From contig NZ_MDGM01000012.1 in assembly GCF_002742285.1 (NCBI RefSeq), positions 1,116,001-1,180,000 on the forward strand: 64,000 nt of DNA, in the 5' to 3' direction. The notes under the pieces were generated by a model, which worked only from the letters and a program-made list of their open reading frames with translations, had not been told where the DNA came from and made no database searches. Source of the DNA: Paramylibacter kogurei (GTDB lineage: Bacteria; Pseudomonadota; Alphaproteobacteria; Rhodobacterales; Rhodobacteraceae). Every line of letters starts with the position of its first letter. Position 1 is the stretch's first letter. The position numbers and the translations under genes were made by a program. Positions 1-7,930 of this stretch are shown one piece after another.

Positions 1-211
1 AATATTTGTTCAACTCTTTGCCGTTTACGGTCACTTTGCCTGAACCAGGTTTGATCCATACACGAGCAACCGCATCTTTACGTTTGCCTGTTGCGTATGA
101 ACGGCCCAATGCGTCGCGCACTGGTTCGCGTTTGATGGTTTCTTCAACAACAACTGCAGATTCTGCAACTGCGTCCTTCAGATCGTCCAATGATTTGATA
201 TCGTCGCTCAT
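1..211 (-). CDS. rpsI: 30S ribosomal protein S9, N-terminal part (cut by window edge)
   Basis: This is the first 70 codons of ribosomal protein S9 of the small subunit; the C-terminal half lies outside the window. An N-terminal extension of about 38 residues (acidic, with the run [10 protein letters not shown]) precedes the S9 core, which is recognisable from [17 protein letters not shown] and from [11 protein letters not shown]. Such an extension is common in alphaproteobacterial S9. The ATG overlaps the rplM stop as ATGA, so the pair is translationally coupled in the usual rplM-rpsI order. Confidence 0.97.
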   Translation of the reverse strand, partial: MSDDIKSLDDLKDAVAESAVVVEETIKREPVRDALGRSYATGKRKDAVARVWIKPGSGKVTVNGKELNKY

Positions 212-675
212 GATTGGCTCCGCGTATTTTTAGGGTTCATGGCTTTTACGTCCAGAACTTCTGGGTTTTGTGCTTCGTGACCATGCTCTGTGCCCGCATA
301 GATGCGCAAGTTTGTCATCTGTTTGCGGCTCAATGGGCCACCTGGCAACATACGTTGCACAGCTTTTTCCAATAGGCGCTCTGGAAATTTACCTTCCAAG
401 ATTTGGCCAGCAGTGCGGGATTTGATCCCACCTGGGTAACCAGTGTGCCAGTAGTGGATTTTGTCTGTGCGTTTTTTACCTGTCATCTGTACCTTGTCGG
501 CATTGATAACGATAATATTGTCGCCCATATCCATTGATGGTGTGAAAGATGGTTTATGTTTTCCGCGCAGGCGGAAAGCGATGATTGATGCCAAACGGCC
601 TAACACCACGCCTTCGGCGTCGATGATAAACCATTTTTTATCAATATCAGCTGGTGTCGCTGAAAAAGTTTTCAT
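208..675 (-). CDS. rplM: 50S ribosomal protein L13
   Basis: Large-subunit ribosomal protein L13, 155 residues, close to the normal alphaproteobacterial length. Family signatures are [18 protein letters not shown] near the N-terminus, the central [18 protein letters not shown], and [15 protein letters not shown] followed by [11 protein letters not shown]. It is the first gene of the rplM-rpsI operon and shares an ATGA overlap with rpsI. A possible promoter lies 54 to 81 bases upstream. No frameshift or odd residues are seen. Confidence 0.98.
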   Translation of the reverse strand: MKTFSATPADIDKKWFIIDAEGVVLGRLASIIAFRLRGKHKPSFTPSMDMGDNIIVINADKVQMTGKKRTDKIHYWHTGYPGGIKSRTAGQILEGKFPERLLEKAVQRMLPGGPLSRKQMTNLRIYAGTEHGHEAQNPEVLDVKAMNPKNTRSQS

Positions 676-728
676 GAGTCATTCCCATAGATTTGTCGCG
701 CGTTATCGCGCTTGAAACTGATATGGGG

Positions 729-756
729 CTTTTAAGGGTTTTAAATGCACAGTCAA
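729..756 (-). promoter_or_regulatory. Possible sigma-70-type promoter of rplM-rpsI
   Basis: On the minus strand TTGACT (756-751) is followed after 16 bases by TAAAAG (734-729), about 55 bases before the rplM start. The -35 match is good and the -10 match is weak, so this is only a candidate. The rest of the gap to the thioesterase gene (757-831) is AT-rich with no gene. Confidence 0.35.
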
Positions 757-831
757 TGCACATTTATCCGAAATAATTAATTAAAAACAATGGGTTATAA
801 AATAGGTATAATAATACCCCAAATATTACCC

Positions 832-1254
832 CTATTTTCGTGCAGGCGGAATGGCATATGTCAGGTTTGCATGTGCCACAGGTTCATCCATCCCCTCACT
901 ATAAAGCATCACATCCCCCACAGACAGGGTTTTGCCCAGCTTCAGCACCCGCGCCTTGCCGATCATATTGCTCGGTGCGGGTTTGCGCATAAAATCAATG
1001 GAACAATTGGTTGTGACGGTCAGCGCCTCTGGCCCAATCCGCGCCATCGTAGCGATGTAATAGGCCACATCAGCCAGCGCAAACATGGATGGGCCTGATA
1101 CCGTATTACCTGGGCGCAGGTGGCGTTCTTTGACATTCATGCGTACATCAACGGTTTCGCCATCCATATGGATAATCTCAAAATCAGCAGCGATTTGTGG
1201 GAACACTTTGGCCAAGAAATCTGTCATCTCTTGGATTGTCATTACGGGTTTCAT
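832..1254 (-). CDS. PaaI-family hotdog thioesterase
   Basis: A 140-residue single-domain hotdog-fold protein, likely hydrolysing an acyl-CoA in the cytoplasm. The segment VSGPSMFALADVAYYIATMA fits the long central helix of PaaI/YbgC-like thioesterases, with the acidic residue of ALAD at the expected catalytic place, and SIDFMRKP matches the following strand. The start has AGGTGG a few bases upstream. It is divergent from an enoyl-CoA hydratase gene with only 45 bases between the starts, which suggests a shared control region and a role in fatty-acid or aromatic acyl-CoA metabolism. The substrate cannot be read from sequence. Confidence 0.85.
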   Translation of the reverse strand: MKPVMTIQEMTDFLAKVFPQIAADFEIIHMDGETVDVRMNVKERHLRPGNTVSGPSMFALADVAYYIATMARIGPEALTVTTNCSIDFMRKPAPSNMIGKARVLKLGKTLSVGDVMLYSEGMDEPVAHANLTYAIPPARK

Positions 1255-1299
1255 ATGCCACCTTTTTTCTATTGCGATTGTGATAGCGAGGATTTCCCC

Positions 1300-2091
1300 A
1301 TGAGCCTAGACATTTTGTTACGCCAAGACAGTGGTAACGTTACGACCCTTACGATGAACACGCCAAAATCATTGAACGCGCTGTCTGATGATATGTTGGC
1401 GGCGTTGCAAAATGCGTTTGACGACATCGCACAAAACCCAAAAATTCGCGCGGTGATCCTGCGCGGCGCGGGCAAGGCATTTTGCGCAGGTCACAACCTC
1501 AAGGAAATGACAGCTGCACGCAGTGGCGCTGATGGCGGCAAGGCCTATTTTGCCGATCTGTTTGCGCGATGTGCCAAGCTGATGTTAACCATCCAATCCC
1601 TGCCCCAACCCGTGATCGCACAGGCACATGGCATTGCCACGGCCGCCGGGTGCCAATTGGTTGCCACATGCGATATGGCTGTGGCGGCGGATGATACACG
1701 ATTTGGCGTGAATGGTGTCAATATCGGCTTGTTCTGTTCCACGCCCATGGTGGCGCTGTCACGCAATGTGCCACGCAAACAGGCGTTTGAAATGTTGACC
1801 ACTGGTAAATTTATTGACGCGGAACAGGCAGAAAAAATCGGCCTGATCAATCGTGCGGTCGCATATGATGATCTGGACGCTGCGACAATGGAATTGGCGC
1901 AAACCGTTGCGGCAAAGCTGGGTTCGGTGGTGAAAATCGGCAAACAAGCGTTTTATAACCAAGCCCAAATGCCAGTAGACGCGGCATACGATTACGCCGC
2001 CGATGTGATGGTGCAAAACATGATGTACCAAGAAACCGCCGAAGGAATTGCCGCGTTTATCGAGAAACGCGCGCCGAAGTGGGCGCAGTAA
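1300..2091 (+). CDS. Enoyl-CoA hydratase/isomerase family protein (ECHDC3-like)
   Basis: Crotonase-fold protein of 263 residues acting on an acyl-CoA. Oxyanion-hole segments are GKAFCAGHNLKEM and HGIATAAGCQLVATCDMA, and FGVNGVNIGLFCSTPMVAL follows as in ECHDC3-type enoyl-CoA hydratases. The open frame extends upstream to 1120, but GAGGA lies about 7 bases before the ATG at 1300 and family alignment begins there, so the upstream part is not coding. Divergent from the thioesterase gene. The exact substrate is unknown; the catalytic glutamates of true crotonase are not obvious here, as is common in this subgroup. Confidence 0.9.
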   Translation: MSLDILLRQDSGNVTTLTMNTPKSLNALSDDMLAALQNAFDDIAQNPKIRAVILRGAGKAFCAGHNLKEMTAARSGADGGKAYFADLFARCAKLMLTIQSLPQPVIAQAHGIATAAGCQLVATCDMAVAADDTRFGVNGVNIGLFCSTPMVALSRNVPRKQAFEMLTTGKFIDAEQAEKIGLINRAVAYDDLDAATMELAQTVAAKLGSVVKIGKQAFYNQAQMPVDAAYDYAADVMVQNMMYQETAEGIAAFIEKRAPKWAQ

Positions 2092-2101
2092 AAACTCCCC
2101 C

Positions 2102-3238
2102 TCACCGCAACTTCTGCGTCGCTGGATACATCGCCACAAACAATGCGCGCAGTATCAAGCACACAACCGCGACTGCGCCCAGTTGGTGCAGGATCGCAAC
2201 CTGCCAAGGGGCTGCGTATAATACGGTGGTGATGCCAAGGATCATTTGCAAAATGATGGCGACGATCACGACGTTAAACGCGCCTTTGACGGCCGTTAGC
2301 GCCGATGCGCGGCTTTTGAACCACGCAAAAATCGCAAGCGCCATAACGGCGTAGCCCAACATGCGGTGGTTGAATTGCACCAGCGCTGGATTTTCAAAGA
2401 AATTTTTCCACATCGGTTCGTAATCAAAACTCTCGCTTGGTAAAATTTCACCATTCATCATTGGCCAATCGATATACCCGCGCCCCGCATCAATGCCCGC
2501 AACCAATGCGCCAAGGATGATTTGGACAAACACCGCGATCAACAGGATTTTGGCCCAAGTTGCGGAACGCGTATCGCTGTTTCGCCGCGCTTGGAACAGC
2601 TCCATTTCATTGCGCCGCAACTGAAATACGAACCACATCAATGTGCCAAGGATAATAAACGCCAGCCCCAGATGGGTCGCCAATCGGTAAGATGCCACAT
2701 CAACCATGCGCCCCGTCAGCCCTGATGAAACCATCCACCAGCCAATGAATCCTTGTAATCCACCCAGCAAACCAATGATCAAAAACCGAAATTTCCAACC
2801 ACGTGGAATGGGTTTGGTTGCGATGAAAAACAACGCCCCCACGGCCCAGACCAGCCCAACCAAACGCCCCAATTGGCGATGGCCCCATTCCCACCAATAG
2901 ATGAATTTGAATTCGGACAATTCCATTGCGTGATTGACCAGTTGATATTCAGGCGTTGCCTTGTATTTGCTAAATTCGCTGTCCCAGTCCGCTGCATTCA
3001 TTGGCGGCATCGCACCCGTCACGGGTTTCCATTCGGTAATTGAAAGCCCACTGTCGGTTAGGCGCGTCAAACCACCCACAACAATCATGCAAACAACCAT
3101 CGCAAACAAGATCAGCATCCAGATTGATGCAGGTTTGCGCCATGAATTACGCCCCCCGTCGATATGCCCACCTTTTGGCGCGCTCGCCACGGGTTTGTCG
3201 GTTGCGACCTCTTCAAAAATGCTACGCGGTTTACTCAT
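2102..3238 (-). CDS. ctaA: Heme A synthase (COX15/CtaA)
   Basis: Integral membrane enzyme of 378 residues that oxidises the C8 methyl of heme O to give heme A for aa3-type cytochrome oxidase. It shows the COX15 type-2 pattern: about eight hydrophobic helices, VGGLTRLTDSGLSITEWKP after helix 1, the paired-His regions EWGHRQLGRLVG and ATHLGLAF in the first half, and FNHRMLGYAVMAL plus AILHQLGAVAVV in the second half. A start 7 codons upstream is possible, but GGAGG stands 5-6 bases before the ATG at 3238. It lies tail-to-tail with the enoyl-CoA hydratase gene. Confidence 0.95.
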   Translation of the reverse strand: MSKPRSIFEEVATDKPVASAPKGGHIDGGRNSWRKPASIWMLILFAMVVCMIVVGGLTRLTDSGLSITEWKPVTGAMPPMNAADWDSEFSKYKATPEYQLVNHAMELSEFKFIYWWEWGHRQLGRLVGLVWAVGALFFIATKPIPRGWKFRFLIIGLLGGLQGFIGWWMVSSGLTGRMVDVASYRLATHLGLAFIILGTLMWFVFQLRRNEMELFQARRNSDTRSATWAKILLIAVFVQIILGALVAGIDAGRGYIDWPMMNGEILPSESFDYEPMWKNFFENPALVQFNHRMLGYAVMALAIFAWFKSRASALTAVKGAFNVVIVAIILQMILGITTVLYAAPWQVAILHQLGAVAVVCLILRALFVAMYPATQKLR

Positions 3239-3304
3239 GATTGCCTCCGTTATTGGCAAACTTAGGGGGTTGTTTTCAATCAGACAAGCGTCAGATAATC
3301 GCGC

Positions 3305-4069
3305 CTAGTCCTTATTTTTACCCAATGCTTTGATAATGCCGTGAAATGTGCGCACATCGGCCTGTGTCAATGGCATGCGCGACATCATATTGCGCAAGGT
3401 CAATATCATGCTTTCGGCCTTATGCTCTGGCCAGAAAAAGTTCACATCGTGCAGCGCGGATTCCATGCGTTCCAACAGCTTTTGCACCTCGATCGTTTCG
3501 GCGAAATCTGTACCGGCCAGCTCGACCACCTCTGGCGGGGTGGCATCGCCCTGACGGCGCCATTCATATGCGGTGAGCAATACACATTGCGCCAGATTAA
3601 GCGATGCAAATGCAGGGTTTACGGGCACAGAAATCAGCGCATTGGCCTGTACGATATCATCATTGGCAAGACCGGATCGTTCAGGGCCAAACATCACGGC
3701 AACCTTTTGCCCCTGCCCGATCAATGCGCGCGCATGTTCCATTGCGCGTTCGGGTGTCATCACGGGCTTAGTCAAATCACGGCTACGCGCGGTGGTGGCG
3801 AATGTGAAATTCATATCCGACAATGCATCAGCGGTGGTTTGTGTTACACCCACCTTGTCCAAAACACGCGCAGCCCCGCTGGCCATCGCGGTGGCCTTGG
3901 GGTTGGGCCAACCATCGCGCGGATTTACAAGGCGCATATGTTCCAGCCCGAAATTCCACATCGCCCGCGCAGCGCCCCCGATGTTTTCGCCCATCTGGGG
4001 TTCCACCAAAACAAAAACCGGTTGCGGCCCGCCCCAGCCCGTATCCTTTGCGTGATCTGTACCTGACAT
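3305..4069 (-). CDS. trmJ: tRNA (cytidine/uridine-2'-O-)-methyltransferase TrmJ
   Basis: SPOUT-superfamily RNA 2'-O-methyltransferase of 254 residues, SAM-dependent, expected to modify position 32 of the tRNA anticodon loop. The trefoil-knot motifs are visible: FVLVEPQMGENIGGAARAMW near the N-terminus, VAMFGPERSGLANDDI in the middle, and VPVNPAFASLNLAQCVLLTA, which forms the knotted SAM pocket. The C-terminal part (ERMESALHDVNFFWP onward) matches the TrmJ extension. It is a single gene on the minus strand. Other TrmH-type methyltransferases are the alternative. Confidence 0.9.
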   Translation of the reverse strand: MSGTDHAKDTGWGGPQPVFVLVEPQMGENIGGAARAMWNFGLEHMRLVNPRDGWPNPKATAMASGAARVLDKVGVTQTTADALSDMNFTFATTARSRDLTKPVMTPERAMEHARALIGQGQKVAVMFGPERSGLANDDIVQANALISVPVNPAFASLNLAQCVLLTAYEWRRQGDATPPEVVELAGTDFAETIEVQKLLERMESALHDVNFFWPEHKAESMILTLRNMMSRMPLTQADVRTFHGIIKALGKNKD

Positions 4070-4135
4070 TAAATCATTCCATATTTATCCATGCGCGTGA
4101 TACATTTAGGGTCAAGCGATGGCAAGGAGGCAGAT

Positions 4136-4465
4136 ATGGCCTATGACGAAGGACTGGCGCAAATTTTGCGCGATCATCTGACCGCATTGCAAGGTGTGGA
4201 AGAGAAAAAGATGTTCGGCGGCATCTGTTTCATGTTCAACGGCAATATGTTGTGCGGCGTGCACAAAGGCGGTGGCATGTTTCGTGTGGGCAAGGATAAT
4301 CACGCAGAGGCATTGAAAATCGACGGGGTCAGCCCGATGGCATTCACAGGTCGCCCAATGGGTGGCATGGTGGATGTAGACCCCGATTTAATGGGTGATG
4401 ATGAACGGCGCGGACAAGTGATGCGGCTAGCCCTTGATTTCGTGGGGAACCTGCCCGCCAAATAA
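4136..4465 (+). CDS. TfoX N-terminal-domain protein
   Basis: A small 109-residue cytoplasmic protein with one TfoX-N domain: [15 protein letters not shown] is followed by [20 protein letters not shown] and MFRVGK, the usual core. The TfoX C-terminal domain is absent, so a competence-activator role should not be assumed; stand-alone domains of this kind are widespread and uncharacterised. AAGGAGG lies 5 bases before the chosen ATG at 4136; the frame is open from 4091. Confidence 0.85.
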   Translation: MAYDEGLAQILRDHLTALQGVEEKKMFGGICFMFNGNMLCGVHKGGGMFRVGKDNHAEALKIDGVSPMAFTGRPMGGMVDVDPDLMGDDERRGQVMRLALDFVGNLPAK

Positions 4466-4554
4466 CATACGGTATACATTCGCATACACGCTTTCATTAC
4501 GTGGCGTTATACGATAAACAACGCGCAATTCCGATTCCAAAAACAGAGGTTACT

Positions 4555-5763
4555 ATGACCAAGATCAAAGTAGAAAATCCAGTCGTCGAACTTGACGGCG
4601 ACGAGATGACACGCATCATCTGGCAATTTATCAAAGACAAACTTATCCTGCCATACGTGGATCTGGATCTGAAATATTACGATCTTGGCATCGAAGCACG
4701 CGACGACACAGATGACCAAATCACCGTGGACGCGGCAGAAGCGATCAAAAAATACGGCGTTGGCGTAAAATGTGCGACCATCACCCCTGATGAAGCACGC
4801 GTCGAAGAATTTGGCCTCAAGCGCATGTACCGTTCACCAAACGGCACCATTCGTAACATTCTTGGTGGTGTTATTTTCCGCCAGCCAATCATTTGTAAAA
4901 ACGTACCGCGTTTGGTTCCAGGTTGGACAAAACCAATTGTTGTGGGCCGTCACGCATATGGCGACCAATACAAAGCAACCGATTTCTTGTTCCCAGGCGA
5001 AGGCAAATTGTCCATCAAGTTTGAGGGCAAAGACGGCACAATCATCGAGAAAGAAATGTTCGATGCGCCCTCTTCCGGTATCACCATGGGTATGTATAAC
5101 CTTGATGCGTCGATCTATGATTTCGCACGTGCGTCATTGAACTATGGCCTGAACCTTGGCTGGCCTGTTTACCTGTCTACCAAAAACACAATTTTGAAAG
5201 CGTATGACGGTCGTTTCAAAGACATCTTCCAAGAAGTTTACGAAAACGAATTCGAAGCCGAGTTCAAGAAAAAAGGCATCCATTACGAACACCGCCTGAT
5301 CGACGATATGGTTGCGGCCGCGTTGAAATGGTCTGGTGGATATGTTTGGGCGTGTAAAAACTATGACGGCGACGTGCAGTCCGACACAGTGGCACAGGGT
5401 TACGGCTCACTTGGCCTGATGACATCACAATTGATGACACCCGATGGGAAAATCGTAGAGGCAGAAGCCGCGCACGGCACCGTGACACGTCACTATCGCC
5501 AGCACCAAAAAGGTGAAGCAACCTCAACCAACTCTATCGCGTCAATTTACGCATGGACTGGTGGTTTAAAGCACCGCGCGAAACTGGACAACAACACACA
5601 GTTGAACGACTTTGCCAACACGCTTGAAAAAGTGATCGTTGATACGGTTGAAAGCGGCCACATGACCAAAGATTTGGCACTGCTTGTTGGCCCAGATCAA
5701 GGTTGGCTGACAACCGAAGGTTTCTTGGAAAAAATCGACGAGAACCTGAACAAAGCGATGTAA
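4555..5763 (+). CDS. icd: NADP-dependent isocitrate dehydrogenase
   Basis: TCA-cycle enzyme converting isocitrate to 2-oxoglutarate with NADP+, 402 residues. It belongs to the eukaryote-like homodimeric type II class: N-terminal [20 protein letters not shown], substrate motif [12 protein letters not shown], the [20 protein letters not shown] metal-binding segment, and [16 protein letters not shown] near the NADP site. The frame is open from 4501 but the family starts at [13 protein letters not shown], with AGAGG a few bases upstream. A rho-independent terminator follows the stop by 27 bases. Confidence 0.97.
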   Translation: MTKIKVENPVVELDGDEMTRIIWQFIKDKLILPYVDLDLKYYDLGIEARDDTDDQITVDAAEAIKKYGVGVKCATITPDEARVEEFGLKRMYRSPNGTIRNILGGVIFRQPIICKNVPRLVPGWTKPIVVGRHAYGDQYKATDFLFPGEGKLSIKFEGKDGTIIEKEMFDAPSSGITMGMYNLDASIYDFARASLNYGLNLGWPVYLSTKNTILKAYDGRFKDIFQEVYENEFEAEFKKKGIHYEHRLIDDMVAAALKWSGGYVWACKNYDGDVQSDTVAQGYGSLGLMTSQLMTPDGKIVEAEAAHGTVTRHYRQHQKGEATSTNSIASIYAWTGGLKHRAKLDNNTQLNDFANTLEKVIVDTVESGHMTKDLALLVGPDQGWLTTEGFLEKIDENLNKAM

Positions 5764-5789
5764 ACCATTGCTTTGATGAATTACACGAA

Positions 5790-5820
5790 GGGTCGCTGAT
5801 TTCGGCGACCCTTTCTTTTT
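5790..5820 (+). terminator. Rho-independent terminator after icd
   Basis: A 7-bp perfect stem GGGTCGC/GCGACCC (5790-5796 and 5805-5811) with an 8-base loop is followed by TTTCTTTTT. It ends right before the start of the next gene, which therefore needs its own promoter or read-through. Confidence 0.9.
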
Positions 5821-5831
5821 GGATGAATACA

Positions 5832-6452
5832 ATGCCCCTAAACGAACCCCATAAACAAACCGATCATAGCCTGCACGAGGATATCCAAGCCTTTGTTCTT
5901 GGTACATTATTGATGTCGCTCGCGATGCAATTCATCACGGCACTTGGCCTGATCACAGGGCAAACCGCGGGGCTTGCGGTTTTGCTCAGCTATATCAGCG
6001 ATTATTCCTTTGGGTTGATTTTCTTTGTGATCAACCTACCGTTTTACATCTTTGGCTATTTGCGGCTTGGTCCGCGCTTTACCATCAAAACATTCATCGC
6101 GGTATTGATGGTTTCCTTTGGCGCGGATCAGATGGGGAATCTGGTTTCATTTGACGCACTCAACCCGATTTTGGGCGCGGTTCTGGGCGGGTGTTGCGCA
6201 GGGCTTGGGCTGGTTGTGTTTTTTCGCCACGGTGCATCATTGGGCGGTGTTGGGGTCGTCGCGCTTTGGGCACAAGATCGATATGGCGTACAGGCGGGAT
6301 GGATCCAGATGGGCTTTGACCTGATCCTCTTTATCCTTGCGATTTTCATATTGGCAGATGCAAGTTTGGTCGCCCTCTCCGTTTTGGGTGCCTTGATCCC
6401 CAACTTGATAATTGGTGTGAACCATCGCAAGGATCGATACATCGGGCGCTAA
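5832..6452 (+). CDS. YitT-family membrane protein
   Basis: A 206-residue inner-membrane protein with about five to six hydrophobic helices. The features DIQAFVLGTLLMSLAM, GLITGQTAGLAVLLSY and the Gly/Cys-rich LGAVLGGCCAGLGLVVFFRHG are typical of the YitT/DUF161 group; the cytosolic DUF2179 domain of full YitT proteins is missing. Two starts are possible (5823 and 5832); 5832 has GGA at a suitable distance. The gene begins directly after the icd terminator. Function is unknown; transport is only inferred. Confidence 0.8.
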   Translation: MPLNEPHKQTDHSLHEDIQAFVLGTLLMSLAMQFITALGLITGQTAGLAVLLSYISDYSFGLIFFVINLPFYIFGYLRLGPRFTIKTFIAVLMVSFGADQMGNLVSFDALNPILGAVLGGCCAGLGLVVFFRHGASLGGVGVVALWAQDRYGVQAGWIQMGFDLILFILAIFILADASLVALSVLGALIPNLIIGVNHRKDRYIGR

Positions 6453-6519
6453 ACTGATCGCGCTTGACCCATCGCTTAATTTGCTTCAACTCTGGCGCAT
6501 CACCTCAAAGGATTGTGCC

Positions 6520-6855
6520 ATGCCGATACATTATGTCTATCTTATCGTTGCAGTTATTTTTGAAACCTGCGGCACGGCCAGCCTTAAGGCCAGCGAAGGA
6601 TTTACCAAGCTTTACCCCAGTATCGGCGTTGTGATCGGCTTTGCCGGTGCGTTTTATTTCCTGTCACTCACGCTCAATTACATGCCCATCGGGATCGTTT
6701 ATGCGATCTGGTCGGGGCTTGGCATTGTGTTAATTACATTGATCGGTCTGGTGTTTTTCAAACAACACCTTGATGCACCGGCCTATGTCGGGCTTGCGCT
6801 GATTATGGCGGGTGTCTTGGTGATCAACGTGTTTTCACGCACAAATTTGCATTAA
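6520..6855 (+). CDS. Small multidrug resistance (SMR) family transporter, EmrE-like
   Basis: Four-helix proton-coupled drug/quaternary-cation antiporter subunit of 111 residues, working as a dimer in the inner membrane. It aligns along its length with EmrE: the membrane-embedded Glu is present in VIFETCGTASLKASEGF, and YMPIGIVYAIWSGLGIVLIT and AGVLVINVFSR are diagnostic. AAGGA precedes the ATG at 6520. It is followed without a gap by a minus-strand DUF6356 gene. The residue pattern fits the Qac subtype rather than the guanidinium exporter, but substrate choice is uncertain. Confidence 0.92.
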   Translation: MPIHYVYLIVAVIFETCGTASLKASEGFTKLYPSIGVVIGFAGAFYFLSLTLNYMPIGIVYAIWSGLGIVLITLIGLVFFKQHLDAPAYVGLALIMAGVLVINVFSRTNLH

Positions 6856-7062
6856 TCACGCACCCCGATTATGTGTTTTCGCATAAAGCGCGGCCACGGT
6901 TTTACTCGCTGTTTTTTCACAGGCCACAGGTACAAATGCATGGATCAACGCCGCAAACGCCGCACCGAACAATTTCATTGAAAAACCCAATGCAAACATG
7001 AAATGCTCAATGTAACTTTCATCAACGGATTGCGGGTGGTCTAGGAAAATTTTGCGTATCAT
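6856..7062 (-). CDS. Small DUF6356-like protein
   Basis: A 68-residue protein of a small uncharacterised family (DUF6356, by my recollection of IRKIFLDHPQSVDESYIEHF at the N-terminus). A hydrophobic stretch FAALIHAFVPVACE suggests membrane association. Its stop abuts the SMR gene stop, and its start faces the Lrp-type regulator across 114 bases, so it may be a target of that regulator. No function can be assigned. Confidence 0.75.
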   Translation of the reverse strand: MIRKIFLDHPQSVDESYIEHFMFALGFSMKLFGAAFAALIHAFVPVACEKTASKTVAALYAKTHNRGA

Positions 7063-7144
7063 TTGGATGCTCCTGTAGAATTTCCAACAGAATACTCAGC
7101 CTTGCGCAAAACATATCCCAAAGTTTGCAAAAAATGTTCACTTG

Positions 7145-7161
7145 ATGGGATTTTATCCCAT
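7145..7161. promoter_or_regulatory. Perfect palindrome, likely operator for the Lrp-type regulator
   Basis: ATGGGAT-TTT-ATCCCAT is a perfect 7-3-7 inverted repeat ending 15 bases before the regulator ATG and 83 bases from the divergent DUF6356 start. Lrp/AsnC proteins commonly autoregulate through such sites; that it is the Lrp site here is inference. Confidence 0.6.
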
Positions 7162-7176
7162 GATATAATCAATCTT

Positions 7177-7632
7177 ATGGAAATAAATACACTAGATCGG
7201 AAAATACTGGCGCAATTGCAACGTGATGCGGGGCAATCGCTGGATGATTTAGGCGCGGCGGTTGGATTATCGCGCAATGCCTGTTGGCGGCGGATCAAAA
7301 CGCTCGAATCCGCAGGGGTGATTAAACAACGCGTGGCGATATTGGATGCAGCGTCGGTTGATCTGGGGTTATCCGTGTTTATATCCGTGCGCACCAATCG
7401 CCATGAACCAGACTGGCTCGCTGAATTTGCCCGTGCAACGCGCGAAATGCCCGAAATTTTGGGCGCTTATCGCATGTCTGGCGATTTGGATTATTTAATC
7501 CGTGCGCAAGTGCGCGATATGGCCGGGTATGATCGGTTTTACCAACGCCTGATCAAGCGCGTAAATCTGGCGGATGTCTCCGCCAGTTTTGTGATGGAAC
7601 AGTTAAAAGAAACAACTGCGCTGCCTGTTTGA
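7177..7632 (+). CDS. Lrp/AsnC-family transcriptional regulator
   Basis: A 151-residue DNA-binding regulator. The N-terminal winged helix-turn-helix is clear (TLDRKILAQLQRDAGQSL, then GLSRNACWRRIKTLESAGVI), followed by a RAM/AsnC effector domain (EILGAYRMSGDLDYLIRAQV). The frame is open from 7063 but the family begins at MEINTLDRKI, right after the palindrome at 7145-7161. It is divergent from the DUF6356 gene. The effector is probably an amino acid, but which one is not visible. Confidence 0.92.
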   Translation: MEINTLDRKILAQLQRDAGQSLDDLGAAVGLSRNACWRRIKTLESAGVIKQRVAILDAASVDLGLSVFISVRTNRHEPDWLAEFARATREMPEILGAYRMSGDLDYLIRAQVRDMAGYDRFYQRLIKRVNLADVSASFVMEQLKETTALPV

Positions 7633-7635
7633 CGG

Positions 7636-7929
7636 TTATACACCCTCAACAATCGTATAATTGCGGGTTGAAACACCCTCTGCCAAGGCAAAGTTCAGAG
7701 CCTCGACATATTCTGGGCTGTCGTAAAACTCCACAGCCGTATCGTAATCTGGGAATTTCACAATCACATTGCGCAATTGTTCTGGCCCCTCTTTGGTTAC
7801 ACAACGTCCACCGCGTGCCAAAAACTCACCGCCAAATTTTGCAACCGCTGGTCCCGCCAATTCGGCGTATTTTGCGTATTCTTCGGCGTTGTGCACATTG
7901 ATTTGCACCATACAATAAGCTGCTGGCAT
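7636..7929 (-). CDS. DUF1330-family protein
   Basis: A 97-residue protein with a ferredoxin-like dimeric alpha/beta barrel fold: MVQINVHNAEEYAKYAEL, FGGEFLARGG and VKFPDYDTAVEFYDSPEY are the family pattern. No enzymatic function is established for DUF1330. The start at 7929 is preceded by GGAGAATTAAT and lies one base after the alaS stop, so it is likely co-transcribed with alaS. The open frame runs further upstream, but that part is the shadow of alaS. Confidence 0.85.
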   Translation of the reverse strand: MPAAYCMVQINVHNAEEYAKYAELAGPAVAKFGGEFLARGGRCVTKEGPEQLRNVIVKFPDYDTAVEFYDSPEYVEALNFALAEGVSTRNYTIVEGV

Positions 7930-7930
7930 A

